NCBI GenBank assembly: GCA_037034305.1
Contig: JBAGJY010000011.1
Coordinates: 62,001-126,000, forward strand
Source of the DNA: Streptantibioticus_A sp037034305
Lineage (GTDB): Bacteria; Actinomycetota; Actinomycetes; Streptomycetales; Streptomycetaceae
Direction: 5' to 3'
DNA: 64,000 nt
Both the position numbers and the translations under genes were made by a program. This document shows positions 1-9,334 of the stretch, piece after piece; the stretch's first letter is position 1, and each line of letters begins with the position of its first letter. Under the pieces are notes generated by a model. It had not been told where the DNA came from. It saw only the letters and a program-made list of their open reading frames with translations, and made no database searches.

Positions 1-527
1 CCGACGGCACCGAACGCGAGGTGGACGCCATCGTGTTCGGCACCGGCTTCCACGTCACGGACATGCCGATCGCGGACCGGGTGACCGGCGCGGCGGGCCG
101 GACGCTGGCCGAGCACTGGAAGGACGGGATGGCCGCGCTGCGCGGCAGCACGGTCGACGGCTTCCCCAACCTGCTGATGGTCATCGGGCCCAACACCGGC
201 CTGGGCAACAGCTCGATGATCCTGATGATCGAGTCCACGCTCAACTACGTCGCGGACTACCTGCGCACCCTGGACCGCACCGGCGCCGCCGCGCTGGACG
301 CCAGGCCGCAGGCGGTCCGCTCCTGGAACGAGGCGCTGCAGCGGCGGATGGGCCGCACGGTGTGGAACAGCGGCGGCTGCACCAGCTGGTACCTGGACGC
401 GGCGGGCCGCAACACCACGGTCTGGCCCGGCACCACGGCCGAGTTCCGGCGCGCCACAAGACAGGTACGGCTGGCGGAGTACGAGTTGCTGCGCGTGCCG
501 ACGGTTACCAAGGGAGCGGGAGTATGA
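1..527 (+). CDS. Flavin-containing (Baeyer-Villiger type) monooxygenase, C-terminal part
   Basis: The reading frame is open from base 3, so the 5' part lies outside the window. The visible 170 or so residues match the C-terminal part of class B flavoprotein monooxygenases, which use FAD, NADPH and O2 to insert oxygen next to a ketone or to oxygenate a heteroatom. Typical signatures are FGTGFHVTDMP, the late FAD/NADP-domain strand, and GPNTGLGNSSMI, which is conserved in cyclohexanone and 4-hydroxyacetophenone monooxygenase relatives. The two Rossmann GxGxxG motifs must be upstream of the window. The stop overlaps the start of the SDR gene (ATGA), so the two are translationally coupled and may act on one substrate, the monooxygenase on the ketone and the SDR on the matching alcohol/ketone step. 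The substrate cannot be told from sequence. Confidence 0.85.
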   Translation, partial: DGTEREVDAIVFGTGFHVTDMPIADRVTGAAGRTLAEHWKDGMAALRGSTVDGFPNLLMVIGPNTGLGNSSMILMIESTLNYVADYLRTLDRTGAAALDARPQAVRSWNEALQRRMGRTVWNSGGCTSWYLDAAGRNTTVWPGTTAEFRRATRQVRLAEYELLRVPTVTKGAGV

Positions 528-1402
528 CGGTCAGGGGACAGGTCGTGGTGGTCACCGGTGCCGCGCGCGGGGTCGGCGCGTTGCTGGCCCGCAGGTTGGC
601 GGCGCGCGGGGCGCGGCTGGCGCTGGTCGGGCTGGAGCCCGCGGAACTGGCCAAGGTGGCGGGCGACCTGGGGCCGGACGGCGCCGCGTGGGAGGCGGAC
701 GTCACCGACGGCGAGACGATGACCAAGGTGGCGGGCGAGATCGCCGCCCGCTACGGGAGGGTGGACGCCGTGGTGGCCAACGCGGGGATCGCCACCGGGG
801 GGCCGTTCCTGGACGCCGATCCGGTGTCGTTCGACCGGGTCATACAGGTGAACCTGCTGGGCGGTGTCGCCACCGCGCGGGCCTTCCTGCCCGCGCTGGT
901 CGCCTCGCGCGGCTACTACCTGCAGATAGCGTCGCTGGCGGCGATGTCCCCGGCGCCGATGATGGCCGCGTACTGCGCCAGCAAGGCGGGTGTCGAGGCG
1001 TTCGCGCACAGCCTGCGCGCCGAGGTGGCCCCCCGGGGTGTCAAGGTGGGTGTCGGCTACCTGAGTTGGACGGACACCGACATGGTGCGCGGCGCCGACC
1101 AGGACGCGGTACTACGGGAGTTGCGGGCGAGGCTGCCGTGGCCGCTGAACCGCACCTATCCACTCGGCCCGGCCGTCGACCGCATCGCCGAGGGCGTGGA
1201 ACGCCGCGCGCCGCATGTGTACGGCCAGTGGTGGCTGCGTGGAATGCAGGCGGTGCGGGGCCATCTCCCCGGTGTGGTGGCCACGTTGGGCCAACGCGAG
1301 GTCCGCCGCGCCGAGGCGCTGCTGCGTACCTCCCCGCAGCCCCGCCGGGGGTTGGTCGGCCCCGGCGGCCAGGCGGACGAAGCACACCGGGCACGCGGTT
1401 GA
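524..1402 (+). CDS. Short-chain dehydrogenase/reductase (SDR)
   Basis: This 292-residue classical SDR would be an NAD(P)-dependent oxidoreductase. The cofactor motif TGAARGVG is at residues 11-18, NAG (in VANAGIATGG) near residue 85, a catalytic Ser near 137, and YCASK with Tyr150 and Lys154. The start is the ATG inside the ATGA overlap with the upstream monooxygenase stop; GGGAGCGGG lies just before it. A longer in-frame extension upstream would overlap the monooxygenase by more than 150 bases and shows no conserved content. A basic C-terminal tail of about 50 residues follows the core fold, as in several actinobacterial SDRs. Coupling to the monooxygenase suggests a two-step ketone/alcohol oxidation, which is inference. 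Confidence 0.9.
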   Translation: MTVRGQVVVVTGAARGVGALLARRLAARGARLALVGLEPAELAKVAGDLGPDGAAWEADVTDGETMTKVAGEIAARYGRVDAVVANAGIATGGPFLDADPVSFDRVIQVNLLGGVATARAFLPALVASRGYYLQIASLAAMSPAPMMAAYCASKAGVEAFAHSLRAEVAPRGVKVGVGYLSWTDTDMVRGADQDAVLRELRARLPWPLNRTYPLGPAVDRIAEGVERRAPHVYGQWWLRGMQAVRGHLPGVVATLGQREVRRAEALLRTSPQPRRGLVGPGGQADEAHRARG

Positions 1403-1663
1403 ACTCCCCTGTGGCGTGCGCCAAGCGGCGTGCGCCCGCGGGAGACACCACCGCACCCCCACCGCAGCGCGTGGGCCGAAAACCGCTACCGCCTGGAGGC
1501 CGCGCCGCAGAATTCGCCCGCGGACCGTGAACTGTCGGTAAATCCTTCGCGAAGCGCAGGCCAACCAACGGAAAAATCTCCACAAGCCTGATGCGACGGT
1601 GATGTTACGCGCGGTCACCGCGGCCGAGATGCGGGCGGGGGGTGGGCGTGCTTCGCTGGAGCT

Positions 1664-1837
1664 GTGGGGATTCGCGAGCGGGTCCGTGAGAAGGCCGCCG
1701 AAGTGGTGCGTCGGCGGTCCCCGCGGACTGAGCGCGCGGCGGATCCGGCGGCGCGGGACCGTGCGGTGGGCGGCACCGGTGAGCGGTACCCGGAGCAGGA
1801 GGTGCTGGACGACCTCCAGGACCGTTTCGACTGCTGA
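1664..1837 (+). CDS. Possible small acidic-tailed protein (57 aa), function unknown
   Basis: A GTG-started frame encodes 57 residues: a basic helical N-terminal half (IRERVREKAAEVVRRR) and an acidic C-terminal half ending DDLQDRFDC. GGAG lies only two bases before the GTG, which is too close to be a good ribosome site, so the start is uncertain. Ten bases after the stop comes a perfect 13-bp hairpin, which suggests a real transcription unit ends here. A longer overlapping frame at 1599-1892 reads through that hairpin and looks spurious. No family is recognised. The gene stands alone between the SDR and the AfsR-like regulator. Confidence 0.4.
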   Translation: MGIRERVREKAAEVVRRRSPRTERAADPAARDRAVGGTGERYPEQEVLDDLQDRFDC

Positions 1838-1846
1838 GTCGTATAC

Positions 1847-1884
1847 GGAGAAGGGCGCGTCCCCCCACGGGCGCGCCCTTCTCC
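1847..1884 (+). terminator. Strong hairpin terminator after the small ORF
   Basis: GGAGAAGGGCGCG at 1847-1859 pairs perfectly with CGCGCCCTTCTCC at 1872-1884 around a 12-base loop, and CTTTCT follows. The 13-bp perfect stem directly after the stop at 1837 makes it a terminator for that small ORF and insulates the AfsR-like gene from upstream read-through. Confidence 0.8.
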
Positions 1885-2317
1885 CTTTCTGATTCCGCCC
1901 TGCCGGAATCAGCCGGATCGTCGGGCCGGCGGCCGCAGGCCCGGCGCTGGTACGAGACGGGGCTGTCGCCACCACGACCGCACGCGATCGCTGACGCGGG
2001 TAGGGCGACCGCGTGCGGAGACCGTGGTTGACGCTCCGTCATATCCCGTAGCGGCCGGGAGGCTTGGTCGCCACGGGAATCCGGCGACACGCACTCTGCC
2101 GCACCGCCATGACGCCCCGCTGACTGCTGGCTGACGCGACCCTGACACGCTCCGTAGTCGCCGAAGGGTGTCAGGAGCGGGCCGCGATCCGCACCGGCGC
2201 CATGCTTGGCGGAAAAGACGAGGTTTTCACCGCATCCCCACAAGGCAGGATGGTGCCCGGGGGTCCCCCATGCCCAGAAGGCTATGGGGGCGGCTGACCT
2301 CTTCGGTGGGGACGCAT
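1885..2317. other. Gene-free stretch upstream of the AfsR-like regulator
   Basis: About 430 bases carry no convincing reading frame. They must hold the promoter and leader of the regulator at 2318. I see no clear -35/-10 pair or strong palindrome. Confidence 0.5.
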
Positions 2318-4456
2318 ATGACGACAGATGCTGTGTACTTCGGCCTGCTCGGGCCGCTGGACATTCGGTGTGCCGCGCGGCAGATCCCGCTCGGGGCCGG
2401 GCGCCAGCGATCCGTGCTGGCGTTGCTGCTGCTCCAAACCAACCAGGAGGTGACCGTTGAGAGTTTAATCAAGCGACTCTGGGACGGGGAACCCCCTGGC
2501 GGCGCGCGCAACGCCGTACAGGCCTATGTGGCACGGCTGCGCAGGACGCTGCGCGAGGCCACCGGTACCGACCAGCTGATCCGCAGCGGACCGGGCGGAT
2601 ACGCGCTGGCCGCCCCCGACGACACCGTCGACCTCGCCCGCTTCCGCTCCCTGGCCGCGACCGCCGAACGCGACCTGGCCCGAGGTGAACTCGCACTGGC
2701 CGCCCGCAACTTCACCGAGTCGCTGAGCCTGTGGCGCGGCGCCGCGCTGCAGGACGTGCCGTGCGAGACGCTGCAGCGCGACGAGGCGCCCGCACTGGAG
2801 GACGAGCGGCTGCACGTCGTGGAGCGGCTGTGCGATCTGGACCTGATGCAGGGCGCCGCCGCCAACGCCCTGTCGGTGCTGCGCGGCGTGGTCGCCGAAC
2901 GGCCGTTGCGTGAACGCCCCTGGTGCCAGCTGATCACCGCGCTGTACCAGTGCGGCCGTCGCGCCGAGGCGCTCACCGCCTACCACGACGTCGCCCAACT
3001 CCTCTACGCCGAACTGGGGGTCGAGCCTGGCCCCGATCTACGCGCAGTGCACCAGTGTCTGCTGGACGACGTGGACATCGAGTGGCCGCCGCCGCGCGAC
3101 CGAATACCCCAGCCCCGCCCGGCCGCGCAGGCCCCCTGGGCCGAGCCGCGGCAACTGCCTTGCGGCCCCGCGCAGTTGGCGGGCCGCGAGGACACCGAGG
3201 AGCAGGCGGTGCGGCTGCTCAGCACCCCCACGGCCGCCGGGACGGTGCCGGTGGTGGTGCTCACCGGCGCGCCCGGCTGCGGAAAGACCGCGCTGGCGGT
3301 ACGGGTCGCGCACCGGCTGGCCGCCCGGTTCCCCGACGGGCAGATGTTCCTGCCGCTCGCCGCGCCGGACGGCTCCCCGCGCGATCGGGACGACCTGCTC
3401 GCCGACGCGCTGCACGCGACCGGGCTGCCCGCCGCGGACGGCCAGGGCTGCGTACCGCCCGGGTCGACGGCCCGTTCCTCGCTGCTGCGGGCCCGGCTGG
3501 CCGGGCGCCGGGTGCTGCTGGTGCTGGACGACGCCAGCGATCCGGCCCAGGTGACCCCGCTGCTGCCGGGCGAACCGGGCTGCGCGGTGCTGGTCACGGC
3601 GCGCACCGAACTGTGCGAGCTGACCGCCTTCCACGGCGCGCACCGGCTGCCGCTGGACTACCTGGAACCGGACGGCGCCCTGGACCTGCTGGCCCAGATC
3701 GTCGGCCGCGACCGGGTGGCCACCGAACCCGAGGCGGCCGCCGAACTCGCCGCCGAGTGCGGGCACCTGCCGCTCGCCCTGTGCGCCGCCGCGGCCAATC
3801 TGGCGAGCCACCGCTTCTCGTCCTTCCGTAGCTACGCCAACCGGCTGCGCGCCGGCGACCGGCTCACCCTGCTCTCGCTGGGCGGCGGCATCGGCGGGGC
3901 GGCGGACGGCGGCGGCTGCGCGGTGCGCGCCGCCTTCGAGCACTCCTACCGCGCCCTGCCCGCGCCCGCGCGGCGGCTGTTCCGGCTGCTGGGGGCCGCC
4001 GACCTGCCGGAGACCGGCATCGAGGCGGTGGCCGCGCTCGCCGACCTGTCGGTGCGGGAGGTCACCGCGTACGCCCAGCGGCTGGCCGCCGCCCATCTGG
4101 TCATCCAGACCGGCCACGGCCGACTGCGGCTGCCCGGACTGCTGCGCGACTACGCGGCCGAGCGGGCCCGCGCGGAGGACGACCCGGCGCAACTGCGGGC
4201 CGCCCGGGCCCGCCTGGTGTGCTGGTACGCCTCGCGCACCGCCGCCGCGGTACGTGCCTGCCTGACCGTGCCGCGCAGGGCCTCCGCCCTGTTCACCGGA
4301 TCCCAACAGGCCGGAGAATGGCTGGAGTCGGAGGCGGTGAACCTCACCGCGCTGGCCCGCTGGAGCGACGGCCAGGGGGAGCAGGACCCCGCGGTGCTCT
4401 TCCCCGAAGGGGTGTTGTGCCGTCCGCCGGACGAGGGCTCCGGCGGCGCGGCGTGA
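2318..4456 (+). CDS. AfsR/SARP-family transcriptional regulator with NB-ARC ATPase domain
   Basis: This 712-residue regulator has the AfsR layout. An OmpR-like winged helix occupies about residues 1-100 (FGLLGPLDIRC near the start) and a bacterial transcriptional activation domain (BTAD) about 100-245. An NB-ARC/STAND ATPase follows, with Walker A GAPGCGKT near residue 316 and Walker B RRVLLVLDDA near 400. AfsR-type proteins bind direct heptamer repeats at promoters and activate secondary metabolism or development; ATP hydrolysis gates activity. AfsR itself is near 990 residues with a C-terminal TPR array. This protein stops soon after the NB-ARC helical region and has no visible TPR array, so its sensing part is short or absent. 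The start is the ATG after GGTGGGGA; the longer frame upstream is unlikely. It converges with the tricorn gene, with one base between the stops. The target is unknown. Confidence 0.9.
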   Translation: MTTDAVYFGLLGPLDIRCAARQIPLGAGRQRSVLALLLLQTNQEVTVESLIKRLWDGEPPGGARNAVQAYVARLRRTLREATGTDQLIRSGPGGYALAAPDDTVDLARFRSLAATAERDLARGELALAARNFTESLSLWRGAALQDVPCETLQRDEAPALEDERLHVVERLCDLDLMQGAAANALSVLRGVVAERPLRERPWCQLITALYQCGRRAEALTAYHDVAQLLYAELGVEPGPDLRAVHQCLLDDVDIEWPPPRDRIPQPRPAAQAPWAEPRQLPCGPAQLAGREDTEEQAVRLLSTPTAAGTVPVVVLTGAPGCGKTALAVRVAHRLAARFPDGQMFLPLAAPDGSPRDRDDLLADALHATGLPAADGQGCVPPGSTARSSLLRARLAGRRVLLVLDDASDPAQVTPLLPGEPGCAVLVTARTELCELTAFHGAHRLPLDYLEPDGALDLLAQIVGRDRVATEPEAAAELAAECGHLPLALCAAAANLASHRFSSFRSYANRLRAGDRLTLLSLGGGIGGAADGGGCAVRAAFEHSYRALPAPARRLFRLLGAADLPETGIEAVAALADLSVREVTAYAQRLAAAHLVIQTGHGRLRLPGLLRDYAAERARAEDDPAQLRAARARLVCWYASRTAAAVRACLTVPRRASALFTGSQQAGEWLESEAVNLTALARWSDGQGEQDPAVLFPEGVLCRPPDEGSGGAA

Positions 4457-4457
4457 A

Positions 4458-7400
4458 CTACCGCGGCGGCAGCGGCGGGCGGGAGCGGTCCGGGCGCCCG
4501 GACAGGTCCGGCGGGGTGGCCGCCGGGTGCCTGTCCAGCAGGTCCAGTGCGGTGCGCACGGCCGCCGCCAGTTGCGAGGGGCGGCCCTCCGCCCAGTCCA
4601 GCGGGGTGCGCATCGCCTCGATGTCCGGGGCCACGCCGCCGTTCTCGATCCCCCAGCCGTATCCGTCGAACCAGGCGGCGTTCATCGGCACGGTGATCAC
4701 CGTGCCGTCGATCAGCCGGTGGCGGCCGGTCATGCCGACCACCCCGCCCCAGGTGCGGGTGCCCACCACCGGGCCGAGGCCCAGCTGCTTGAAGGCGGCG
4801 GTGATCATGTCGCCGTCGGAGGAGGTCGCCTCGTCGGTGAGGGCCACGATCGGCCCGCGCGGGGCGTTGCTGGTGTAGCTGACCGGCTGGGCGCCCCGGG
4901 TCAGGTCCCAGCCGAGGATCCTGCGGGTCAGCTTCTCGATCACCAACTCGCTGATGTTGCCGCCCGCGTTGCCCCGTACGTCCACGATCAGCGCGGGCCG
5001 GGAGACCTCCATCCGCACGTCGCGGTTGAACTGTGCCCAGCCGGAGCCGCCCATGTCCGGGATGTGCAGATAGCCGCACCGGCCGTCGCTCAACTGCCGT
5101 ACCACCGCCCGGCGTTTGGCCACCCAGTCCTGGTAGCGCAGCGGGCGCTCGTCGATCAGCGGCGCCACCGCGACCCGGCGGGGCGGGCCGTCGGAGCCCC
5201 GCGGCGGGGCGAACGTCAGCTCCACGGTGGTACCGCCCGCCCCTGCCAGCAGCGGATAGGGTCCGGTGAGCGGGTCCACCGGGCGGCCGTCGACATGGGT
5301 GAGCACCGCGCCCTCGCGCACCCCGGTACCGGCCAGCGGGGAACGCGCCTTGGAGTCCGAGGACTCGCCCGGCAGGATCCGCCGCACCGACCACGAACCG
5401 TCCGTGTCGTGCTGGAAGTTGGCGCCCAGCAGCCCCATCGGCCGCTGGTAGTGCGGTGGTCCCTCGTTGCGCCGGGCGGCGGTGCAGTACGCGTGCGAGG
5501 TGCCCAGTTCACCGAGGATCTCCCGCAGCAGGTCGGCGAACTCCTCCGGGGACGCGACCCGTTCGACCAGCGGACGGTACTGGTCGAGCACCGCGGGCCA
5601 GTCGATGCCGCACATGTCGGGCGCCCAGAAGTAGTCCCGGATGATCCGCCCGGCCTCCTCGTACGCCTGCCGCCACTCTGCGGCCGGGTTGACCTCGTGC
5701 AGGATGCGGCGCATGTCGAGGATGACCGTCGAGTCGTCGTCACCGCGCTCGTACGCCGGGACGACGGCCAGTTCCCCGTCGTCGTACACCACGAGGCGGC
5801 GGCCGTCGCCGCTGACCGCGTACCAGTCCATGTGCCGCAGCAGTTCGGTGCGCCGGGTGCGGAACAGGTCGAAGTACTCCAACGTCGGCCGTGGCGAGGG
5901 GTCGGCGGGGTTGGCGAACGTCTCGCCCAGCGCGCCGGAGATCGGCCAGCGCAGCCAGGCCAGCCCGCCGCGCACCGGGGAGAGCGAGGAGTACTTCGAC
6001 GCCGAGACCGGGAACGGCGTCACCCGGTTCTGCAGCCCCTCCGCCTCCACCACGACCGGCCCCTCGGTGCCGTCGACCGCGTCCAGGCCGCCGGTGATCG
6101 GCCGCCCCTCGACCGGCAGCGCGAACGGCGACGGCGTCGCGGAGTTGAGCGGCACCAGGTAGGGGCGGCAGCCCAGGGGGAAGGACAGGTCGCCGGTGTG
6201 CACGTCGTAGACCGGGTCGAAGCCGCGCCAGGACAGGAAGGCCAGATAGCGGCCGTCCCGGGTGAAGACCGGACGCTCGTCCTCGAAGCGGCCGTTGGTG
6301 ACGTCGATGACGGTGCCGTCCGTCAGCCGGGCGATCCTGATCTGCCGCAGCGAGCGGCCGATGCCCGGGTGCGACCAGGTCAGCCAGGCCGAGTCGGGCG
6401 AGAAGGCGAGGTCGCGCACCGGCCCGTTGTCGGAGCGCACCAGTTCCACCACGGTCCCGGCCGGTACGGTGCGCGGCGGCTCCTCGGTCGGCAGGGTGTC
6501 GTCAACGTCCGTGCTGGTCCTGGGTGGTTCGGCGGCGCCGGTCGCCACCAGCAGCAGCCGTCCGTCGTGCGAGGCGACGGCGAGGACGGCGCCGTCCGGT
6601 GAGGCCACCAGTTCGTGCACCCGCCCCAACTCGCCCTGCGCCAGCCGCCGTGCGTGGGTGTCCACGGGCGGGCGGACCGGCTCCTCCGCGTCGGCCGCGT
6701 CCAACGCGGCGGCGCCGGTGGACGGGCCGGGGGAGACCGTGGGAGCGGCGCGCCGGGTGGTGCGGTCCGCTTTCGCGTCGGCGTCCGCGCGGGGCGCCGC
6801 GCGCTCCCGGCTGCCCGCGCCGACGGGTTCGGCGAACGGCTCCGGGGTGGACGGGACCGCGCCGGTGATCCCGGAGACCGTGGCGGCGAAGCGCACCGCG
6901 CGGCCGGGCAGGTCGGCGATCTCGATGGCGTCCTCGCCGCCGGCGTCCGAGACGAACGCCACCCGCCCGGTGTCGCCCAGCATCACCGGCAGCCGCACCC
7001 GGGCGCCGGGCTGGTCGATGATGGTGCGCGCCGGGCCGTCCCGGTGGGTGAGCCAGTACAGGCTGCCGCGTACGCACACCGCGCTGGCCCGCCCGGTGGT
7101 GTCGCACGCCAGGCCGGTGAGGTTGGCGGCGGCCGGGACCTGGTACGGGCGGCGTCCGTTGCGCGCCCCGCCCAGCCGGACGTCCAGGCGGCGCGGCACT
7201 CCCGCCGGATCCCCGAGATCCTCGGCCAGCCAGAGCCTGCCCGCGCACTGGTAGACGACCCGCTGGCCGTCGGTCGACGCGTGGCGGGCGTAGAACTGCC
7301 CGTGGTCGGTGTGCCGCCGCAGGTCGGAGCCGTCCGGCAGGCACGAGTACAGGTTGCCCACGCCCTCGTGGTCGGAGAGGAAGGCGATCCGCCCGGCCAC

Positions 7401-8015
7401 GAACATCGGGCAGTCCAGGTGGCCGTGGACCTCTGGAAGCAGCCGGGAGCCCTGGAGCCACAGCCGCCCGGTCGCGCCGCCCCGGTACCGCTTCCAGGAC
7501 GCCGGTTCGTGCGGGGGAGTGCCGTTGAGGATCAAGGTGAGGTGGTCGCCGTCCAGGTCGGCGACCGCGATGTCGGAGACCTGCCCCCACGGCAGCCGCT
7601 TGCCGGTCGAGCCGTCCGGGGTGATCGCGTACGCCCAGGTGAAGTGCGAGAACGGCTGGTCGTGCGAGGAGACGGCCAGGATCCGCCCGTCCGGCGTCCA
7701 GGAGCACACCCGGGCGTCCGTACTGCCCCAGTACGTCAGCCGCCGCGCCGGGCCGCCGTCCACCGGCACCAGGTGCACCTCGGGGTCCAGGCTGCGCCAG
7801 GTGGTGAACGCGATGGCGGCGCCGTCCGGCGAGAACCGGGGGTGCCCCAGCCGGGTGCGGTCGGCGGTGATCCGCCAGGCCCTGTCCGGCACCGTTCCGG
7901 CGGCGGGCAGCGGCGCCACCCACAGGTCGTCCTCGGCGACGAAACACAGCAGGTCGCCGTGCAGGTGGGGGAACCTGAGATACGCGTCGTCCTTCGCGAC
8001 TGTCACGTTCTCCAT
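4458..8015 (-). CDS. Tricorn protease homolog (S41 family)
   Basis: This is a large cytosolic peptidase of 1185 residues that trims peptides made by the proteasome and other ATP-dependent proteases; the family is common in Streptomyces. The N-terminal half holds two beta-propellers with repeated strand motifs (for example FSPDGAAIAF, FSPDSAWLTW). A helical C1 domain follows, with GTSHAY carrying the predicted catalytic Ser/His near residue 841. A PDZ domain comes next (about 880-960, GAVLTHVDGRPVDP), then the C2/S41 domain with DEATSSDGD (nucleophile Ser near 1066) and ENGGVAPD (Glu near 1123). Length fits the family (about 1050-1200). The start is the ATG of MENVTVAK. No good ribosome site precedes it, whereas GGAG sits just before the in-frame GTG three codons on, so the start could be there. 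An Ala/Arg/Pro-rich insert lies between the propellers. Confidence 0.93.
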   Translation of the reverse strand: MENVTVAKDDAYLRFPHLHGDLLCFVAEDDLWVAPLPAAGTVPDRAWRITADRTRLGHPRFSPDGAAIAFTTWRSLDPEVHLVPVDGGPARRLTYWGSTDARVCSWTPDGRILAVSSHDQPFSHFTWAYAITPDGSTGKRLPWGQVSDIAVADLDGDHLTLILNGTPPHEPASWKRYRGGATGRLWLQGSRLLPEVHGHLDCPMFVAGRIAFLSDHEGVGNLYSCLPDGSDLRRHTDHGQFYARHASTDGQRVVYQCAGRLWLAEDLGDPAGVPRRLDVRLGGARNGRRPYQVPAAANLTGLACDTTGRASAVCVRGSLYWLTHRDGPARTIIDQPGARVRLPVMLGDTGRVAFVSDAGGEDAIEIADLPGRAVRFAATVSGITGAVPSTPEPFAEPVGAGSRERAAPRADADAKADRTTRRAAPTVSPGPSTGAAALDAADAEEPVRPPVDTHARRLAQGELGRVHELVASPDGAVLAVASHDGRLLLVATGAAEPPRTSTDVDDTLPTEEPPRTVPAGTVVELVRSDNGPVRDLAFSPDSAWLTWSHPGIGRSLRQIRIARLTDGTVIDVTNGRFEDERPVFTRDGRYLAFLSWRGFDPVYDVHTGDLSFPLGCRPYLVPLNSATPSPFALPVEGRPITGGLDAVDGTEGPVVVEAEGLQNRVTPFPVSASKYSSLSPVRGGLAWLRWPISGALGETFANPADPSPRPTLEYFDLFRTRRTELLRHMDWYAVSGDGRRLVVYDDGELAVVPAYERGDDDSTVILDMRRILHEVNPAAEWRQAYEEAGRIIRDYFWAPDMCGIDWPAVLDQYRPLVERVASPEEFADLLREILGELGTSHAYCTAARRNEGPPHYQRPMGLLGANFQHDTDGSWSVRRILPGESSDSKARSPLAGTGVREGAVLTHVDGRPVDPLTGPYPLLAGAGGTTVELTFAPPRGSDGPPRRVAVAPLIDERPLRYQDWVAKRRAVVRQLSDGRCGYLHIPDMGGSGWAQFNRDVRMEVSRPALIVDVRGNAGGNISELVIEKLTRRILGWDLTRGAQPVSYTSNAPRGPIVALTDEATSSDGDMITAAFKQLGLGPVVGTRTWGGVVGMTGRHRLIDGTVITVPMNAAWFDGYGWGIENGGVAPDIEAMRTPLDWAEGRPSQLAAAVRTALDLLDRHPAATPPDLSGRPDRSRPPLPPR

Positions 8016-8122
8016 GGTTCTGGGAGGGATTGCGGAGGGCAACTTTTGGCGCCGGTCACCGGCCGTGCACCATTGGGGGGACGGTCTGAAGGAGCACGGT
8101 CGGGGCAGGAGCGGGAGCGGCA

Positions 8123-9298
8123 GTGGTGGAGGTGCACGGGACGGTGGCGGACGGCTTCGAGCCGGTCCGCGAGGCGTTCCGAGAGGGGTTCGAGCGTCGC
8201 GGCGAGCGGGGGGCCGCGGTCGCCGTCGAGCTGGGCGGCCGTCCGGTGGTCGACCTGTGGGCCGGAGCCGCACGGGCCGACGAGCCCGAGGGCCCGCGCT
8301 GGCAGCACGACACCGCGCAGATCATCCGGTCCGCGGGCAAGGGCCCGGCCGCCGCCTGTCTGCTGCTGCTGCACCAGCGCGGCCAGCTGGACCTCGACGC
8401 GCCGGTGGCCACCTACTGGCCCGAGTTCAAGGCGGCGGGCAAGGAGCGCGCCCTGGTGCGCCATCTGCTCACCCACCGGGTCGGGGTGCCCGCGCTGGAC
8501 ACCCCGCTCACCGTCGCCCAGGCCCTGGACGGGACCAGCGGGCCGCGCGCGGTCGCCGCCCAGCGCCCGCAGTGGGAGCCGGGCGGCGACCACGGCTACC
8601 ACGCGCAGACGTTCAGCTGGCTGCTGGGCGAACTGGTGCTCCGGGCCACCGGCCGCACCCTGGGCCAGTGGTTCGCCCAGGAGATCGCCCGCCCGCTCGG
8701 CCTCGACCTGTGGTTCGGCCTGCCGCCGCGGCACGCCGCCCGCATCGGCCGGATCGCCGCCGTACCGGCGCCGTCCGCACCGGCCGCGGCGGGCCTGCGC
8801 ACCCGGCCGAAACGATCCGTCACCGAGGCGTACGCCGACCCCGGGTCGCTGACCCGGCGCGCCTTCGAGGCGATATCCGCCCCCGTGGACGAGAACGAAC
8901 CGGCCTACCAGGCGGGTGCGTTGGCGGCCTCCAACGCGATCGCCACCGCCCGCTCGCTGGCCCGCTGCTACGCGGCGCTGGCCACCGGCGTGGACGGCGG
9001 ACGGCCGCTGTTCACCCCGGCCACGCTCACCGCCGCCCGCTCCCCGGAGTCCGACGGCCCGGACCGGGTGCTGGTCGTGGGCACCCGCTTCGGGCACGGC
9101 TTCATGCTGCACGGCCCGTCCTGCCCGCTGCTGGGCCCCGGCTCCTTCGGCCACCCCGGGCGAGGCGGCTCGCTGGGCTTCGCCGACCCCGAGTCGGGCA
9201 TCGCCTTCGGCTACGTCACAGCGGGCCTGCAGAAGTCGGTGACCGCCGATCCCCGGGCCCAGGCCCTGGTACGGGTCGTGCGGGGATGCCTGCGCTGA
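8123..9298 (+). CDS. Serine hydrolase, class C beta-lactamase/esterase EstB family
   Basis: This 391-residue protein has the serine beta-lactamase/D-Ala-D-Ala peptidase fold. The SxxK nucleophile motif is S70-A-G-K73 (in IRSAGKGP). The YxN-like second motif is at Tyr159 (GYHAQTFSW), where the Asn is not conserved, and a HPGRGG box near the end replaces the KTG/HTG element. No signal peptide is visible, so a cytosolic esterase-like role in the EstB group is more likely than periplasmic beta-lactam hydrolysis. The GTG start follows GGGAG at suitable distance. It is divergent from the tricorn protease gene, with about 100 bases between their starts, and converges with the PBP gene, with a hairpin between the stops. 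Confidence 0.87.
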   Translation: MVEVHGTVADGFEPVREAFREGFERRGERGAAVAVELGGRPVVDLWAGAARADEPEGPRWQHDTAQIIRSAGKGPAAACLLLLHQRGQLDLDAPVATYWPEFKAAGKERALVRHLLTHRVGVPALDTPLTVAQALDGTSGPRAVAAQRPQWEPGGDHGYHAQTFSWLLGELVLRATGRTLGQWFAQEIARPLGLDLWFGLPPRHAARIGRIAAVPAPSAPAAAGLRTRPKRSVTEAYADPGSLTRRAFEAISAPVDENEPAYQAGALAASNAIATARSLARCYAALATGVDGGRPLFTPATLTAARSPESDGPDRVLVVGTRFGHGFMLHGPSCPLLGPGSFGHPGRGGSLGFADPESGIAFGYVTAGLQKSVTADPRAQALVRVVRGCLR

Positions 9299-9308
9299 CT
9301 TCGCGGGC

Positions 9309-9331
9309 GCCCGGGGGCCAAGCCCCCGGGC
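9309..9331. terminator. Bidirectional hairpin between convergent hydrolase and PBP genes
   Basis: GCCCGGGGGC at 9309-9318 pairs perfectly with GCCCCCGGGC at 9322-9331 around a CAA loop. It lies between the two convergent stops and can end transcription from either side. Confidence 0.75.
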
Positions 9332-9334
9332 CCG

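Noticed and set aside
1599..1892. 97-codon plus-strand ORF
   Set aside because: It reads through a perfect terminator hairpin and has atypical composition. The shorter frame at 1664 is the better candidate.
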